In this document: one piece after another, positions 17,330 through 25,181 of the stretch | How the letters are laid out: each line of letters opens with the position of its first letter | Numbering within the stretch: the stretch's first letter is position 1 | Assembly: GCF_030272695.1 (NCBI RefSeq) | Contig: NZ_JARFYN010000044.1 | Coordinates: 1 to 57,676, forward strand | Reading direction: 5' to 3' | DNA length: 57,676 nucleotides | Source: Martinezella calliandrae | GTDB lineage: Bacteria; Pseudomonadota; Alphaproteobacteria; Rhizobiales; Rhizobiaceae | The notes under the pieces: generated by a model | Database searches by the model: none | Told to the model about the DNA's origin: nothing | What the model saw: only the letters and a program-made list of their open reading frames with translations | Translations under genes and position numbers: made by a program

Positions 17330-17883
17330 CTGGCCCCCTCCGAGTACAAGGCCGATAACGCTTTCAAAGCGCGATGGAGCGCCACACGAACGGCGACTTC
17401 GGTCATCTTCAGACGTGCCGCTGTTTCGCGGACACTCGAACCTTCGATGGAGATCGATCGTACAATCGTCCGCTGGGGATCTTTGAGGCGCGCCAGGATC
17501 TGCTCGACATCCATACGATCGCCAGCGTCCAGTCGCTCCTCGCTTTCGAGTATCGCGATAACGTCCTCCAGCGGAACGCTCGCCTGTCGGCCTCGTCTGC
17601 GAAGGCTGTCGATCAATTTGTTACGAACGAGTGCAGCCATCCACGGCCCCAGAGGTCGAGACGGGTCCCAGGTACCGCGTTTCAGATGTATAGCCAGCAA
17701 CACTTCCTGTACCACGTCCTCAGCCTCACTTGTCGGCGCGCCATACTGCTCGCACCGTCTACGGGCCATCACACGCAGATGGGGCGTCACGGCTATCAGT
17801 AATTTTTGATAGGCTCTACCATCGCCCGCAATTGCGGATCGCATCCAGGAAGCCCATTCTTGTTCACGCGCTGGGTTGTTCAT
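17326..17883 (-). CDS. sigF: ECF RNA polymerase sigma factor, SigF-type
   Basis: The 185-residue protein has sigma region 2 (residues 25-90: TSEAEDVVQEVLLAIHLK, then WDPSRPLGPWMAALVRNKLI) and region 4 (about 115-175: RTIVRSISIEGSSVRETAAR and MTEVAVRVALHRALKAL). The gene is followed by nrsF, which it overlaps, as in Caulobacter SigF-NrsF. A SigF-type box lies directly upstream, so it should activate its own transcription. The predicted start site is only about 8 bases before the ATG, leaving no room for a normal ribosome-binding site. The message may be nearly leaderless, or translation may begin at Met14 (17844). Confidence 0.92.
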   Translation of the reverse strand: MNNPAREQEWASWMRSAIAGDGRAYQKLLIAVTPHLRVMARRRCEQYGAPTSEAEDVVQEVLLAIHLKRGTWDPSRPLGPWMAALVRNKLIDSLRRRGRQASVPLEDVIAILESEERLDAGDRMDVEQILARLKDPQRTIVRSISIEGSSVRETAARLKMTEVAVRVALHRALKALSALYSEGAR

Positions 17884-17897
17884 CCGATACGCTCTAT

Positions 17898-17923
17898 TTC
17901 GAGAGGAAAAGAGGAATCGTTAC
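17898..17923 (-). promoter_or_regulatory. SigF-type promoter of sigF-nrsF (autoregulation)
   Basis: Minus strand: TGTAACG with its GTAACG at 17923-17918, 16 bases, then CGAA at 17901-17898. It points into sigF. A sigma factor that carries its own promoter motif is strong internal evidence that this motif is what the factor recognises. Confidence 0.88.
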
Positions 17924-17992
17924 ACGAGGACTGCCGTTTTTTTTTGATGGCTGCACCCATGGCGAAATGAAATTCGAAAAATGGGCATATCC

Positions 17993-18607
17993 TCATGGTA
18001 CTGCCCATTCCAAGCGGGATGATCCGACGGGTTCAAGCAGACCGAGGACGGGTTTGATGAGACCCTCAAGGAGTTTTCTCTCAGGCCGCGTGCGCGCAAG
18101 GACACGAATGCCAAGCAATGTACTCAGAAGTGTTCCTGCAAGATCGGACGCGGCCTGCCGGTTGCTTATCGTTCCATCCTCCTGGCCCCTATCCACGCAG
18201 CGTCGAAAAAAGCCTTCCACTTGCACCAGTACCTCCGCCACGACCCTTTGAAATTCCTCGTCATGTGGTGCCACTTCAAGCGCGGAGTTCACCAACATGC
18301 AGCCCTTGCGTTTAACATCGCTGAGCGATCGATCGATGATTTCATCAAAAAACGCTTTGACGGCGAGCAGCGGTGGCTTTGATTCGAACCGCCCGACCCG
18401 ATCACCAAAACTGCGCTCGATATAGAAATCCAGTGCGCGCCGATAAACGGCGCGCTTGTCGCCGAAGGCGTTATAGACACTGGCCGTGGTCAATCCCATT
18501 GCTTGAGCCAAATCGCGGATCGACGTCGCCTCGTATCCCCGTTCCCAGAAATGCTCGACAGCCAACTCCAACACCTTTGCTTCATCGAATTCTCTCGGTC
18601 TGGCCAT
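17993..18607 (-). CDS. TetR-family transcriptional regulator
   Basis: Start set at 18607 (MARPREFDEAKVLELAVEHF), the usual TetR beginning; the longer frame to 18748 is unlikely. The helix-turn-helix is TSIRDLAQAMGLTTASVYNA followed by FGDKRAVYRRALDFY. The C-terminal part with KRKGCMLVNSALEVAPHDEE is common in TetR regulators next to oxidoreductases (TetR_C-type). It is divergent from the peroxiredoxin remnant, SDR and monooxygenase genes, which it probably controls. Confidence 0.88.
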   Translation of the reverse strand: MARPREFDEAKVLELAVEHFWERGYEATSIRDLAQAMGLTTASVYNAFGDKRAVYRRALDFYIERSFGDRVGRFESKPPLLAVKAFFDEIIDRSLSDVKRKGCMLVNSALEVAPHDEEFQRVVAEVLVQVEGFFRRCVDRGQEDGTISNRQAASDLAGTLLSTLLGIRVLARTRPERKLLEGLIKPVLGLLEPVGSSRLEWAVP

Positions 18608-18760
18608 GGAATCAACTCTCAGAAATTTGATCGTGCTTCCAGCATAACTGGAACTTTCAGAGATACGTTTTATAACGATTGATTTAAAACGCAATCGTGC
18701 GCCAATCACGGATGCGTACGGTTCCGATTGCGGTTGTGTGTCCAACATGAAGAGGGATGA

Positions 18761-19091
18761 ATGAAAATGTGCCTTGAGCGGGAGCTGGCTGACTCCTACG
18801 CAGAGTTTGAAGCAAGCGCACCTCCCGGTGCCGCCGCGTTTTTGAATTCAAAGATCGAAAAACTGACCGCGGCCTTTCCGTTCGATCGCGTTCCAAAGCC
18901 TGGGGATCTGGCTCCGGAATTCTCCCTTCCGGGCGCCACGGGTGAACCAGTTTCGCTGCTGGAGACGCTCGCAGGCGGTCCTCATCGGCAGCAATGGTCG
19001 CGTCCAGCTCGCTCACGCGGAAACGGACTACCGCAAGCGTCTGGCTCCGGAGGCGATTGTCGAGGCGCTTCGGGCTTCCAAGGCGGCATGA
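18761..19091 (+). pseudogene. AhpC/TSA-type peroxiredoxin with internal deletion
   Basis: The N-terminal frame reads LADSYAEFEASAPPGAAAFL and VPKPGDLAPEFSLPGATGEP, typical of peroxiredoxin-like proteins just before the catalytic Cys region. It then jumps directly, with a frame change near 18975, to the family's C-terminal end (VLIGSNGRVQLAHAETDYRK, LAPEAIVEALRASKAA, stop at 19089-19091). The catalytic segment with the active Cys is missing. The gene is a dead remnant and the first ORF of the SDR/monooxygenase transcription unit. Confidence 0.65.
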
Positions 19092-19125
19092 ACCGAACCG
19101 AAAATAAACCAAGCGAGGTCAAGTT

Positions 19126-19932
19126 ATGAATCTGGAAGGAAAACGTGTTCTCGTCACCGGCGGATCCAGTGGTATCGGATTCGCTATCGCTCGGGCCTTG
19201 CTTGGCAAGGGTGCGCGTGTCGTCATTACTGGACGAAATGCCGAACGGCTCTCCCAAGCGGTGAAAGATCTTCAAGCGGGCGGTCTGCCAGCTTCTGGCT
19301 TTTGTGCCGACATTGCCGCGGCCGAGGGGCGAGCCTTGTCGCTCGATAGGGCAATTGAGATCCTTGGCGGCCTGGATATCCTGGTGAACAATGCCGGCGG
19401 CGTTCGCGCGGGACGCCTGGAAAAGACGACCGAGGAGGAGATAAGGACGATGGTAGAGGTTGATCTTGTCGCCCCGATCCTCCTGACGCAGGCAGCCCTT
19501 CCTCATTTGCGCGCGTCCGGCGAGGGGCTGATTGTCAACGTGACGTCTGGTATCGCCTTGATCGGTGCACCGTTTTACACGACCTACGCCGCAGTAAAAG
19601 CAGGCCTTTCACGTTTTGGCGAGGCGTTGCGCCGCGAATTGAAAGGTGAAGGCATCCACGTGTTGACGCTTTATCCCGGGGCAACCGATACGCCGATGAT
19701 GCAATCTTCCAAGGCCGGACCAGAGCTCGGGTTCACGCGAGAGCCCGCAGGGGCGGTGGCGGACGCTTTGATCGATGGCATCGAGACCGACGCTTTTGAA
19801 GTCGTCCGCGGCGGCGAGGCTCGTGCCAAAATGATTGCGGCCAATCGCGACAATCCCGCCGCGGTCGACGACCGATTCCTAACGATGAAATCCGCACTCG
19901 AAGAGGCCGTCAGCGGCCATTCGGCGCTCTAA
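19126..19932 (+). CDS. Short-chain dehydrogenase/reductase
   Basis: The 268-residue protein has the SDR cofactor motif VTGGSSGIGFAIA (about 11-23), NNAGG (about 88), a catalytic Ser (NVTSG), and YAAVKAG (Tyr-x3-Lys). The residue after the second beta strand is TGRN, which favours NADP(H). The substrate is unknown. It is followed 15 bases later by a small monooxygenase-fold gene and preceded by a TetR gene in the other direction, a common arrangement for xenobiotic or quinone responses. Confidence 0.88.
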   Translation: MNLEGKRVLVTGGSSGIGFAIARALLGKGARVVITGRNAERLSQAVKDLQAGGLPASGFCADIAAAEGRALSLDRAIEILGGLDILVNNAGGVRAGRLEKTTEEEIRTMVEVDLVAPILLTQAALPHLRASGEGLIVNVTSGIALIGAPFYTTYAAVKAGLSRFGEALRRELKGEGIHVLTLYPGATDTPMMQSSKAGPELGFTREPAGAVADALIDGIETDAFEVVRGGEARAKMIAANRDNPAAVDDRFLTMKSALEEAVSGHSAL

Positions 19933-19947
19933 AAAGAGGAGATGATC

Positions 19948-20250
19948 ATGACCAAGGTTGCATTGTTTGTTCAATTGAAAGCCAAGTCCGGCAAGGAGGA
20001 AGAGGTTGCGGCCTTCCTTAAGAGCGCACAGACGCTGGCTGAGCAGGAACCATTGACGGTCGCATGGTTTGCGGTTCGTTTCGATACGTCGACCTTCGCC
20101 ATCTTTGATGCGTTCGAAGGAGACGAGGGGCGTCAGGCTCATCTGCAGGGCCAGATCGCAGCGGCGCTGATGGCAAAATATGACGAGCTCTTCGAGGGGC
20201 CGCTGGAGATCAAACAGCCCGACGTATTGGCCGATCACCTTCCCGGCTGA
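19948..20250 (+). CDS. Antibiotic-biosynthesis-monooxygenase (ABM) fold protein
   Basis: About 100 residues with the dimeric alpha/beta-barrel ABM pattern: ALFVQLKAKSGKEEEVAAFL at the start and TWFAVRF-like strand (LTVAWFAVRFDTSTFAIFDA) in the middle. The ATG at 19948 has GAGG 8 bases upstream; an ATG at 19942 is also possible. Members include heme- or quinol-modifying monooxygenases and small stress proteins of unknown reaction. It sits in an operon with the SDR and ends in a strong hairpin shared with the convergent hydrolase. Confidence 0.75.
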   Translation: MTKVALFVQLKAKSGKEEEVAAFLKSAQTLAEQEPLTVAWFAVRFDTSTFAIFDAFEGDEGRQAHLQGQIAAALMAKYDELFEGPLEIKQPDVLADHLPG

Positions 20251-20263
20251 AACACCCACTCCT

Positions 20264-20286
20264 GAGCCGGCGCCCGAAGCCGGCTC
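20264..20286. terminator. Bidirectional hairpin between convergent genes
   Basis: GAGCCGGC, a 7-base loop and GCCGGCTC form a perfect 8-bp GC-rich stem in the 51-bp gap between the ABM gene and the convergent hydrolase. There is no clear U-run, so it is a probable rather than certain terminator. Confidence 0.5.
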
Positions 20287-20301
20287 CGGTCGATTGACAG
20301 G

Positions 20302-21048
20302 TCAGGTCCGCGGAAAGGCGCGGTCGAGAAAAGCCATAACGTGCTTCCAGTTTTCCGAGGCTCCTTGCGGATCCTCGTCGATACGAAGCGTCGACGATCC
20401 GTGGACGCCGTTCTTCGGTATATATTGAATCGCCCTGTGATCGGGCACCGCTTTCGCCAGCGCCCGACCGCTCGATATCTCACCACCGTCGGGCGCCGAA
20501 GTGATAAAGACCGGAATCGAAAGCTTGGCCGCCTCCTTCGCGATAGAATAGCCCTGAATATATTCGGCCGGTGAAAAGGCAAGGAGCGCTTTCACCTCAG
20601 GGTGACGAGCGGCGACGACGAACACAAGCGCTGACGAATAACTGGAACCCCAAAGAGCGATTGGTCCTTCGTGTTGCAGACTGGCGTAGGTGACGGCGGC
20701 CTCAAGATCAGGAATTGCGTCGGCGAAATCCGAGCCGCCTTTAGCGTGTGCAGTGGTTTTGTTGACGTCGCCCCAGAGATCGCCGCCGGAGCGTTGGTCG
20801 ATGGCCAAGGTGGTGAACCCGGCCTTGTTGAGAACCGGCGCCAGCGGTGCATATTCGCTCTTGTTGGAGCCGGCCATATGAAACAGAAGAATTGTCCCGC
20901 GCGACCGGCCCTCAGCCTGGCGGAAGTCTCCGTACACTTTCACGCCGTCCTTAGCATCAAACGATATCGGTTGGGCAAAAGCCGGATCAGCCAAGGCAGG
21001 ACCGTTGGCCAGGGCAACGGCAAGGAGCATGGGGCGGAATAGGTTCAT
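20302..21048 (-). CDS. Secreted alpha/beta hydrolase under SigF-type control
   Basis: The start at 21048 has GAGGA 7 bases upstream. The 248-residue protein has a signal peptide (about 1-25, ending PAFA) and the hydrolase motifs LLFHMAGSNKSEY (oxyanion), LAIDQRSGGD and GSSYSSAL (nucleophile Ser in GSSYS). A late KNGVHGSS gives the likely His. It is periplasmic or secreted; the substrate is unknown. It is divergent from the DUF1223 gene, and each of the two has its own SigF-type promoter in the 174-bp gap, so both should respond together. Confidence 0.85.
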   Translation of the reverse strand: MNLFRPMLLAVALANGPALADPAFAQPISFDAKDGVKVYGDFRQAEGRSRGTILLFHMAGSNKSEYAPLAPVLNKAGFTTLAIDQRSGGDLWGDVNKTTAHAKGGSDFADAIPDLEAAVTYASLQHEGPIALWGSSYSSALVFVVAARHPEVKALLAFSPAEYIQGYSIAKEAAKLSIPVFITSAPDGGEISSGRALAKAVPDHRAIQYIPKNGVHGSSTLRIDEDPQGASENWKHVMAFLDRAFPRT

Positions 21049-21086
21049 GATTTCTTCCTCGGACATTGATTTGTACCGTCGCCAAA

Positions 21087-21112
21087 TACGCGCGCCGATG
21101 AACTGCCGTTAC
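21087..21112 (-). promoter_or_regulatory. SigF-type promoter of the secreted hydrolase
   Basis: Minus strand: GTAACG at 21112-21107, 16 bases, CGTA at 21090-21087, with T before the first box. It would start transcription near 21080, about 32 bases before the hydrolase ATG. Confidence 0.8.
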
Positions 21113-21145
21113 ATCGCCACGTTCCGATCACTAATACGTGAAGGT

Positions 21146-21171
21146 GTAACGATGCCCGTTACTTGAGCGAA
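21146..21171 (+). promoter_or_regulatory. SigF-type promoter of the DUF1223 gene
   Basis: Plus strand: GTAACG at 21146-21151, 16 bases, CGAA at 21168-21171. Because transcription would start near 21178, it excludes an in-frame TTG at 21163 as the start of the DUF1223 gene and supports the ATG at 21223. It is back to back with the hydrolase promoter, 33 bases apart. Confidence 0.85.
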
Positions 21172-21222
21172 CTTCTGTCACCGCACGGATCGTCCGGCGC
21201 GGTATCGATCGGGAGTCGCACC

Positions 21223-21921
21223 ATGAATTTTTTCCTCAGGATCGGCAGCATTATGCTTTTTCCTTCATTGGCAGCAACTGCGGCAATGCCTGTCGCGGCT
21301 GCAGACCGGCAGCCAACCGTTGTGGAATTATTCACCAGCCAAGGTTGCTCGTCCTGCCCTCCGGCCAATGCCAACCTCATCAAGATCAGCAACCGGAAGT
21401 ATGTTCTCGCACTGAGCTTCTCCGTGACCTACTGGGACTATCTCGGCTGGAAGGACACGTACGGAAAGCCGGAGTTTACAGAACGGCAAGTGACCTATGA
21501 GCCTGCCCTGAGACAGGCCGGTCCCTACACACCGCAAATGGTTTTCAACGGCGCGACGACGGCTGTCGGAAATAGCCTTCCCGAAGTCGAGTCGCTGCTC
21601 GCCGAAACACCTCCATTGAATGGTCCCGCACTCGCGTTCAACAAAGACCATATCGAAGTCGGATCGGGCTCCGACGCCGGCAATGCCGATGTATGGCTGG
21701 TGCGCTATGATCCGCGCGTCGAGGCGGTGCCGGTTGCACGAGGAGAAAACGGCGGTGCCACACTTCAGCATACGCATGTCGTTCGTCGACTGGTTAGGCT
21801 CGGAACCTGGGACGGAACTAAGACGTCTTTCCCCCTTCCAATTCCCGATGTTGGCTTGAAAACCGCAGTGCTGGTGCAAAAGGTTAACGGCGGAAGGATC
21901 CTCTCGGCAATCACTGATTAA
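21223..21921 (+). CDS. DUF1223 thioredoxin-fold protein, secreted
   Basis: The start at 21223 (GGGAG 8 bases upstream) gives 232 residues with a signal peptide (about 1-25) and then VVELFTSQGCSSCPPA, the CxxC active-site motif of the DUF1223 family, followed by LSFSVTYWDYLGWKD and YTPQMVFNG. DUF1223 proteins have a thioredoxin-like fold and are periplasmic. Their reaction is not established, but the exposed CxxC suggests thiol-disulfide or metal chemistry. The SigF-type promoter directly upstream links it to the bufferin regulon. Confidence 0.88.
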   Translation: MNFFLRIGSIMLFPSLAATAAMPVAAADRQPTVVELFTSQGCSSCPPANANLIKISNRKYVLALSFSVTYWDYLGWKDTYGKPEFTERQVTYEPALRQAGPYTPQMVFNGATTAVGNSLPEVESLLAETPPLNGPALAFNKDHIEVGSGSDAGNADVWLVRYDPRVEAVPVARGENGGATLQHTHVVRRLVRLGTWDGTKTSFPLPIPDVGLKTAVLVQKVNGGRILSAITD

Positions 21922-21993
21922 CTGCCGTTGCAAAGCCGAGGCCGATTGTTGTGATGGGCGGCCAGACCTTGGCTTCGAGCTACATCCTCAACG

Positions 21994-22290
21994 ATGGATG
22001 GCGGCACCACCATCTGGCTGAGAAGCCTAACTCTCGAAGAGGCAAGGAATGCTGTCGCTCGATTTTTCCCGATCGCACTCGCGGAAAGCGGCGAAACAGT
22101 CAAGTCAAAGACCTGGCGAGAAGAGCGTCTGTCTGCTCTTTTATCGGGTACATTTGATGGGTTGCTGGTCAGCCCTGCCATGGCCCACCGGCTATGCAGG
22201 CTCGCCGCGGAGCCCGATATCGAGATGGGATCGAACCAACAGGACGGCGGATGGGCTTTTCGCAAGGCGTCGGCACGTTCCGCCTTTTGA
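21994..22290 (+). CDS. Small hypothetical protein
   Basis: The 98-residue ORF starts MDGGTTIWLRSLTLEEARNA and contains SKTWREERLSALLSGTFDGL, which looks protein-like rather than a shadow. The antisense frame covering the same DNA looks random. I know no family and see no strong ribosome-binding site. It follows the DUF1223 gene by 72 bases and may share its transcript; a hairpin ends the unit. Confidence 0.35.
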   Translation: MDGGTTIWLRSLTLEEARNAVARFFPIALAESGETVKSKTWREERLSALLSGTFDGLLVSPAMAHRLCRLAAEPDIEMGSNQQDGGWAFRKASARSAF

Positions 22291-22295
22291 ACCCT

Positions 22296-22331
22296 CTGGC
22301 ACACGTCCCTGACCTCGCGGACACGTGCCAG
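22296..22331. terminator. Inverted repeat between convergent genes
   Basis: CTGGCACACGTCC and GGACACGTGCCAG pair with two mismatches around a 10-base loop. It lies between the plus-strand small ORF and the end of the minus-strand CopD-like gene, where a bidirectional terminator would be expected. Confidence 0.5.
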
Positions 22332-22354
22332 TCAGAACAGGCCGTGAGATCACG

Positions 22355-22771
22355 TCAGAAAGGTTTGGTGACGGCCAGCCAGTCGATCGCTGCAAAGGCG
22401 AGAAGGATCGCAAGCGGCGCCCATGTGATCAGCGCGGTCGTATGCACCGCCTGAAGCTGACGCTTCAAAGCGATCCCTTGGATGGTATGTAAACCGGTCA
22501 GGAGCGCGGCTGGAACCAACTTCAACAGAAGCCAGAGCGACGTACTCCAACCGGCACCGAAAGCCATCGTGAGGCCTGCAACCCAGATGACGGCAAGCGC
22601 CGGGGTCGTCACCAGCCCGTCCCACCGGAGAACGATTTCCCCGAACCGGCGGGCGGCGCCTGTGTCATGCGGCATCGTCGTCACTGTGCGCAAAGCAAAT
22701 GCCGTGGCAAGTATCCCCGCAATGAAGAGAATGACGGCAAAGACATGAACGGCCTTGACATAGAGATACAT
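22355..22771 (-). CDS. CopD-like small integral membrane protein
   Basis: The 138-residue protein has four membrane segments. The first, MYLYVKAVHVFAVILFIAGI, carries the His that CopD/HemJ-like proteins place in helix 1; further His lie at GLHTIQG and AVHTTALI. CopD-like proteins bind copper or heme in the inner membrane; the match here is by pattern only. It overlaps the HAD gene by one base and is the last gene of the methyltransferase operon, driven by the SigF-type promoter at 24963-24988. Confidence 0.55.
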   Translation of the reverse strand: MYLYVKAVHVFAVILFIAGILATAFALRTVTTMPHDTGAARRFGEIVLRWDGLVTTPALAVIWVAGLTMAFGAGWSTSLWLLLKLVPAALLTGLHTIQGIALKRQLQAVHTTALITWAPLAILLAFAAIDWLAVTKPF

Positions 22772-23523
22772 CAGACGCTCCGTCCCTGATCGCCGAACAG
22801 CTTGGGGATCTCGGCCAACGAACGCACCGTCACATCTGCCGAGTGATCCAGCGTTTCAGCCTGACCACGCAGAAGATCGAACAATGCACGTTCATCAACC
22901 TTCAAAGGGAGATCATCCAAGGCTCGATCGGTCGAGCGCGCAACGCGCACGACCGTGAAACCGAAATTCTTTGCGCCGCAAATATCAAAGCCATTCGACG
23001 ACACGAAGACCACCTCGTCGGGCGTTACGCCGAGCTCCTCCCCGACCAAGGCATAGGCGTCCGCAGCAGGTTTGAATACCCGTTTTCTATCGACGCTCAA
23101 AATGCGATCGAAAAATCGGTCGAAGCTGGAGTTCTTTACCAGATCGGAAAGCATCGCCGGGCTGCCGTTCGAAAGTATAGCAAGCTTCTGCGGCGCCAGC
23201 CGATCCAGACAATTTCGCGCGTCATCATAAGGCCGTAGACTGAGATAGGCGGCGGCGATCTGTTCGACACGTCCCGCGTCCGCCTCCAGATGAAGCGAAC
23301 GAAGCGTATAATCAAGGGCACGCTTCGTCAGGTCCCAAAAGTCCTCGTATCTGCCCATCAGCGACGTCAGCCAGGTATATTCAAGCTGCTTTATTCGCCA
23401 TATGGCGGTGATCAGGCTCCCGTAGCCTGGAAAGGCAACCTCTACCGCTTGCTCGACCGACTGGACATCGTAAAGCGTGCCGTAGGCATCGAAGACGACC
23501 GCCTTGATCTTTTGTTGCACCAA
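22771..23523 (-). CDS. HAD-superfamily hydrolase, haloacid dehalogenase type II
   Basis: The 250-residue protein has the full HAD set: VVFDAYGTLYD (nucleophile Asp, residues about 8-18), LAILSNGSPAM (motif II), KRVFKPAADAY (motif III Lys) and VVFVSSNGFDICGAKNFG (motif IV region, with Ser-Ser-Asn in place of an acidic pair, as in L-2-haloacid dehalogenases). These enzymes replace the halogen of 2-haloacids by hydroxyl. It sits 33 bases after the methyltransferase gene and runs into the CopD-like gene. Why a dehalogenase should be in a stress operon is unclear. Confidence 0.85.
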   Translation of the reverse strand: MVQQKIKAVVFDAYGTLYDVQSVEQAVEVAFPGYGSLITAIWRIKQLEYTWLTSLMGRYEDFWDLTKRALDYTLRSLHLEADAGRVEQIAAAYLSLRPYDDARNCLDRLAPQKLAILSNGSPAMLSDLVKNSSFDRFFDRILSVDRKRVFKPAADAYALVGEELGVTPDEVVFVSSNGFDICGAKNFGFTVVRVARSTDRALDDLPLKVDERALFDLLRGQAETLDHSADVTVRSLAEIPKLFGDQGRSV

Positions 23524-23556
23524 CTTTCCTCTCGTGAACTTGGATTGCAGGTCGTT

Positions 23557-24924
23557 TCAGTCGGTGATCGGCGCCGCCATGACAATCAGACTGCTTCGAT
23601 CGTGACCGACGATGACCCTGAATGTCGAACCTTCCTGGACAGGTACCGGCGCGAGGAAAGGATGCAGGATCTGCAGCCATCCTCCGTCAGAATAATCGTC
23701 AGGGTGGTTCTCAAATTCTATCCCTTCGGCAAGATCGATTTTCAGCCATTGCACCATGCCGGCCGCCATTCCATCGGAAACGACGGGAATGTCGATCACG
23801 CGGTATTCCTCGCTGTGGATCGTGCCGGTGAGATCGATCACCTGGAGATCGACATCGTGTGACAACCGCTTCCATTCCGTCATCGTCCCGTGCACCGGAA
23901 GCTTGTTCGGCGCGAGCGATGCGAAGCCAGAAACATCGAACCCTGAGACCTGATCGACAAAGGCATATTTGGTCAAGATTTCACTCTGCACAAGACACCC
24001 GACCGCAGTCGCGCGGCGCGGAATGACGAGCGCGTCCTCGTTGATCAAACGCTTGCGCGCATCCTCGAAGGTGGTGAGGACGTCTTCGGCAAGAAGGTCG
24101 CTGGACAGGATCTCGGAGACAAGGATATCGGCGCGCCGATTGATATCCTGGCCGACGACCAGTTCGGAGGAGCTCTTGTTAAGGACGACGATACGATCAG
24201 AAAAGCCATTCTGCTCGACAATCTCTTTTGCAGTTGCCGCGATCACCGGCACGACCTCGCAGGTGACGACTTGTTTTGCCCCAGCTCTGGCAGCCATCAA
24301 CGACAGGAGCCCACTGCCGGTGCCGATATCAAGAACGCGCGCGTCCGGCCCTCGCTCGGCGATTGCTTTTACAATGGCCGCTTCGAAGGCGTCATTCCGT
24401 CGAGTGTCGTTCAGCATGGGAATATGCCAGAACGGCACGATCCGTGACGTCAAGCGACGAACCTGATGTCGAGCCAGGACGTTTGTCGGTTGATGGCGCA
24501 CCAGGATGCGGAACTTCTCAAGAGCGTCGTGCTGTCGATTGGCTTGAGTAAGCGCGACGGCGAGATTGTTCAGTGCAAGCATATTGTCCGGGGACCCCAA
24601 AGTGGCAGCCTCGAAGCAATTGACTGCTTTCTCCGCGTCTCCGACCTTCAGATGCAGCGCGCCCTTTTCCAGAAGCGCAACCGGGTGGTCGGGTCGGATC
24701 TGAAGCAGGTCGTTCCAGTAAGCGATCGCAGCCTCGTACTTTCCCTTTGCGCCCACTACGCCGGCGAGCAACGGCAAAATGTCCGCGATCCGATAGCCAT
24801 GGTTCAGCACCTCGACATAATACTGCTCTGCGCGGTCGAGATCGCCGGAGGCATGAAATGTCATCGCGTCATTTAAGAATTCGCGCGCCTTCGAGTGGTC
24901 TTGTTGCAAATTTTCAGCCGTCAT
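23557..24924 (-). CDS. TPR protein fused to a PRMT-like SAM methyltransferase
   Basis: The start at 24924 has GGGGA 6 bases upstream; 455 residues. The N-terminal third holds about three TPR units (AMTFHASGDLDRAEQYYVEV, KGKYEAAIAYWNDLLQIRPD, KVGDAEKAVNCFEAATLGSP). The C-terminal two thirds are a class I SAM methyltransferase: ARVLDIGTGSGLLSLMAARA (motif I), VTCEVVP (motif II), and VSEILSSDLLAEDVL, which matches the double-acid loop of protein arginine methyltransferases (PRMT7/PRMT9-like), then a beta-barrel-like tail. TPR-PRMT fusions are known in eukaryotes (PRMT9). The substrate here is unknown. It is the first gene of an operon with HAD and CopD-like genes. Confidence 0.8.
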   Translation of the reverse strand: MTAENLQQDHSKAREFLNDAMTFHASGDLDRAEQYYVEVLNHGYRIADILPLLAGVVGAKGKYEAAIAYWNDLLQIRPDHPVALLEKGALHLKVGDAEKAVNCFEAATLGSPDNMLALNNLAVALTQANRQHDALEKFRILVRHQPTNVLARHQVRRLTSRIVPFWHIPMLNDTRRNDAFEAAIVKAIAERGPDARVLDIGTGSGLLSLMAARAGAKQVVTCEVVPVIAATAKEIVEQNGFSDRIVVLNKSSSELVVGQDINRRADILVSEILSSDLLAEDVLTTFEDARKRLINEDALVIPRRATAVGCLVQSEILTKYAFVDQVSGFDVSGFASLAPNKLPVHGTMTEWKRLSHDVDLQVIDLTGTIHSEEYRVIDIPVVSDGMAAGMVQWLKIDLAEGIEFENHPDDYSDGGWLQILHPFLAPVPVQEGSTFRVIVGHDRSSLIVMAAPITD

Positions 24925-24962
24925 CAAATGTCCCCAAGCGGCAAGGTCGATTCTCGTCCGAC

Positions 24963-24988
24963 TTCGCTGGCGAAACCCGCTTCGTTAC
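24963..24988 (-). promoter_or_regulatory. SigF-type promoter of the TPR-methyltransferase operon
   Basis: Minus strand: TGTAACG, with GTAACG at 24988-24983, 16 bases, CGAA at 24966-24963. The predicted start is near 24956, about 32 bases before the ATG. It is the only promoter candidate seen in the 254-bp gap between this gene and the end of the glucosidase gene. Confidence 0.85.
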
Positions 24989-25181
24989 AGTCGCTGGAAA
25001 AAATAATTGCTGTGCGTCGTTTGCCCATGGCGGGGGTGGTTGCTCCAACGCCTGCAGACCTGCCTCGAACGACCTCCAAGCAGCAATCGCATCCTCCCCA
25101 TTATCCGCGGGCCACCTTCCAAAATTCGATCGCCGTTTCGGCCGTGGTTGCGATCAATCGCGACGTCCAAGGAGGACAACG

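Noticed and set aside
21918..22304. Minus-strand ORF of 128 residues
   Set aside because: Composition looks random, it is antisense to the more protein-like plus-strand ORF, and it has no ribosome-binding site.
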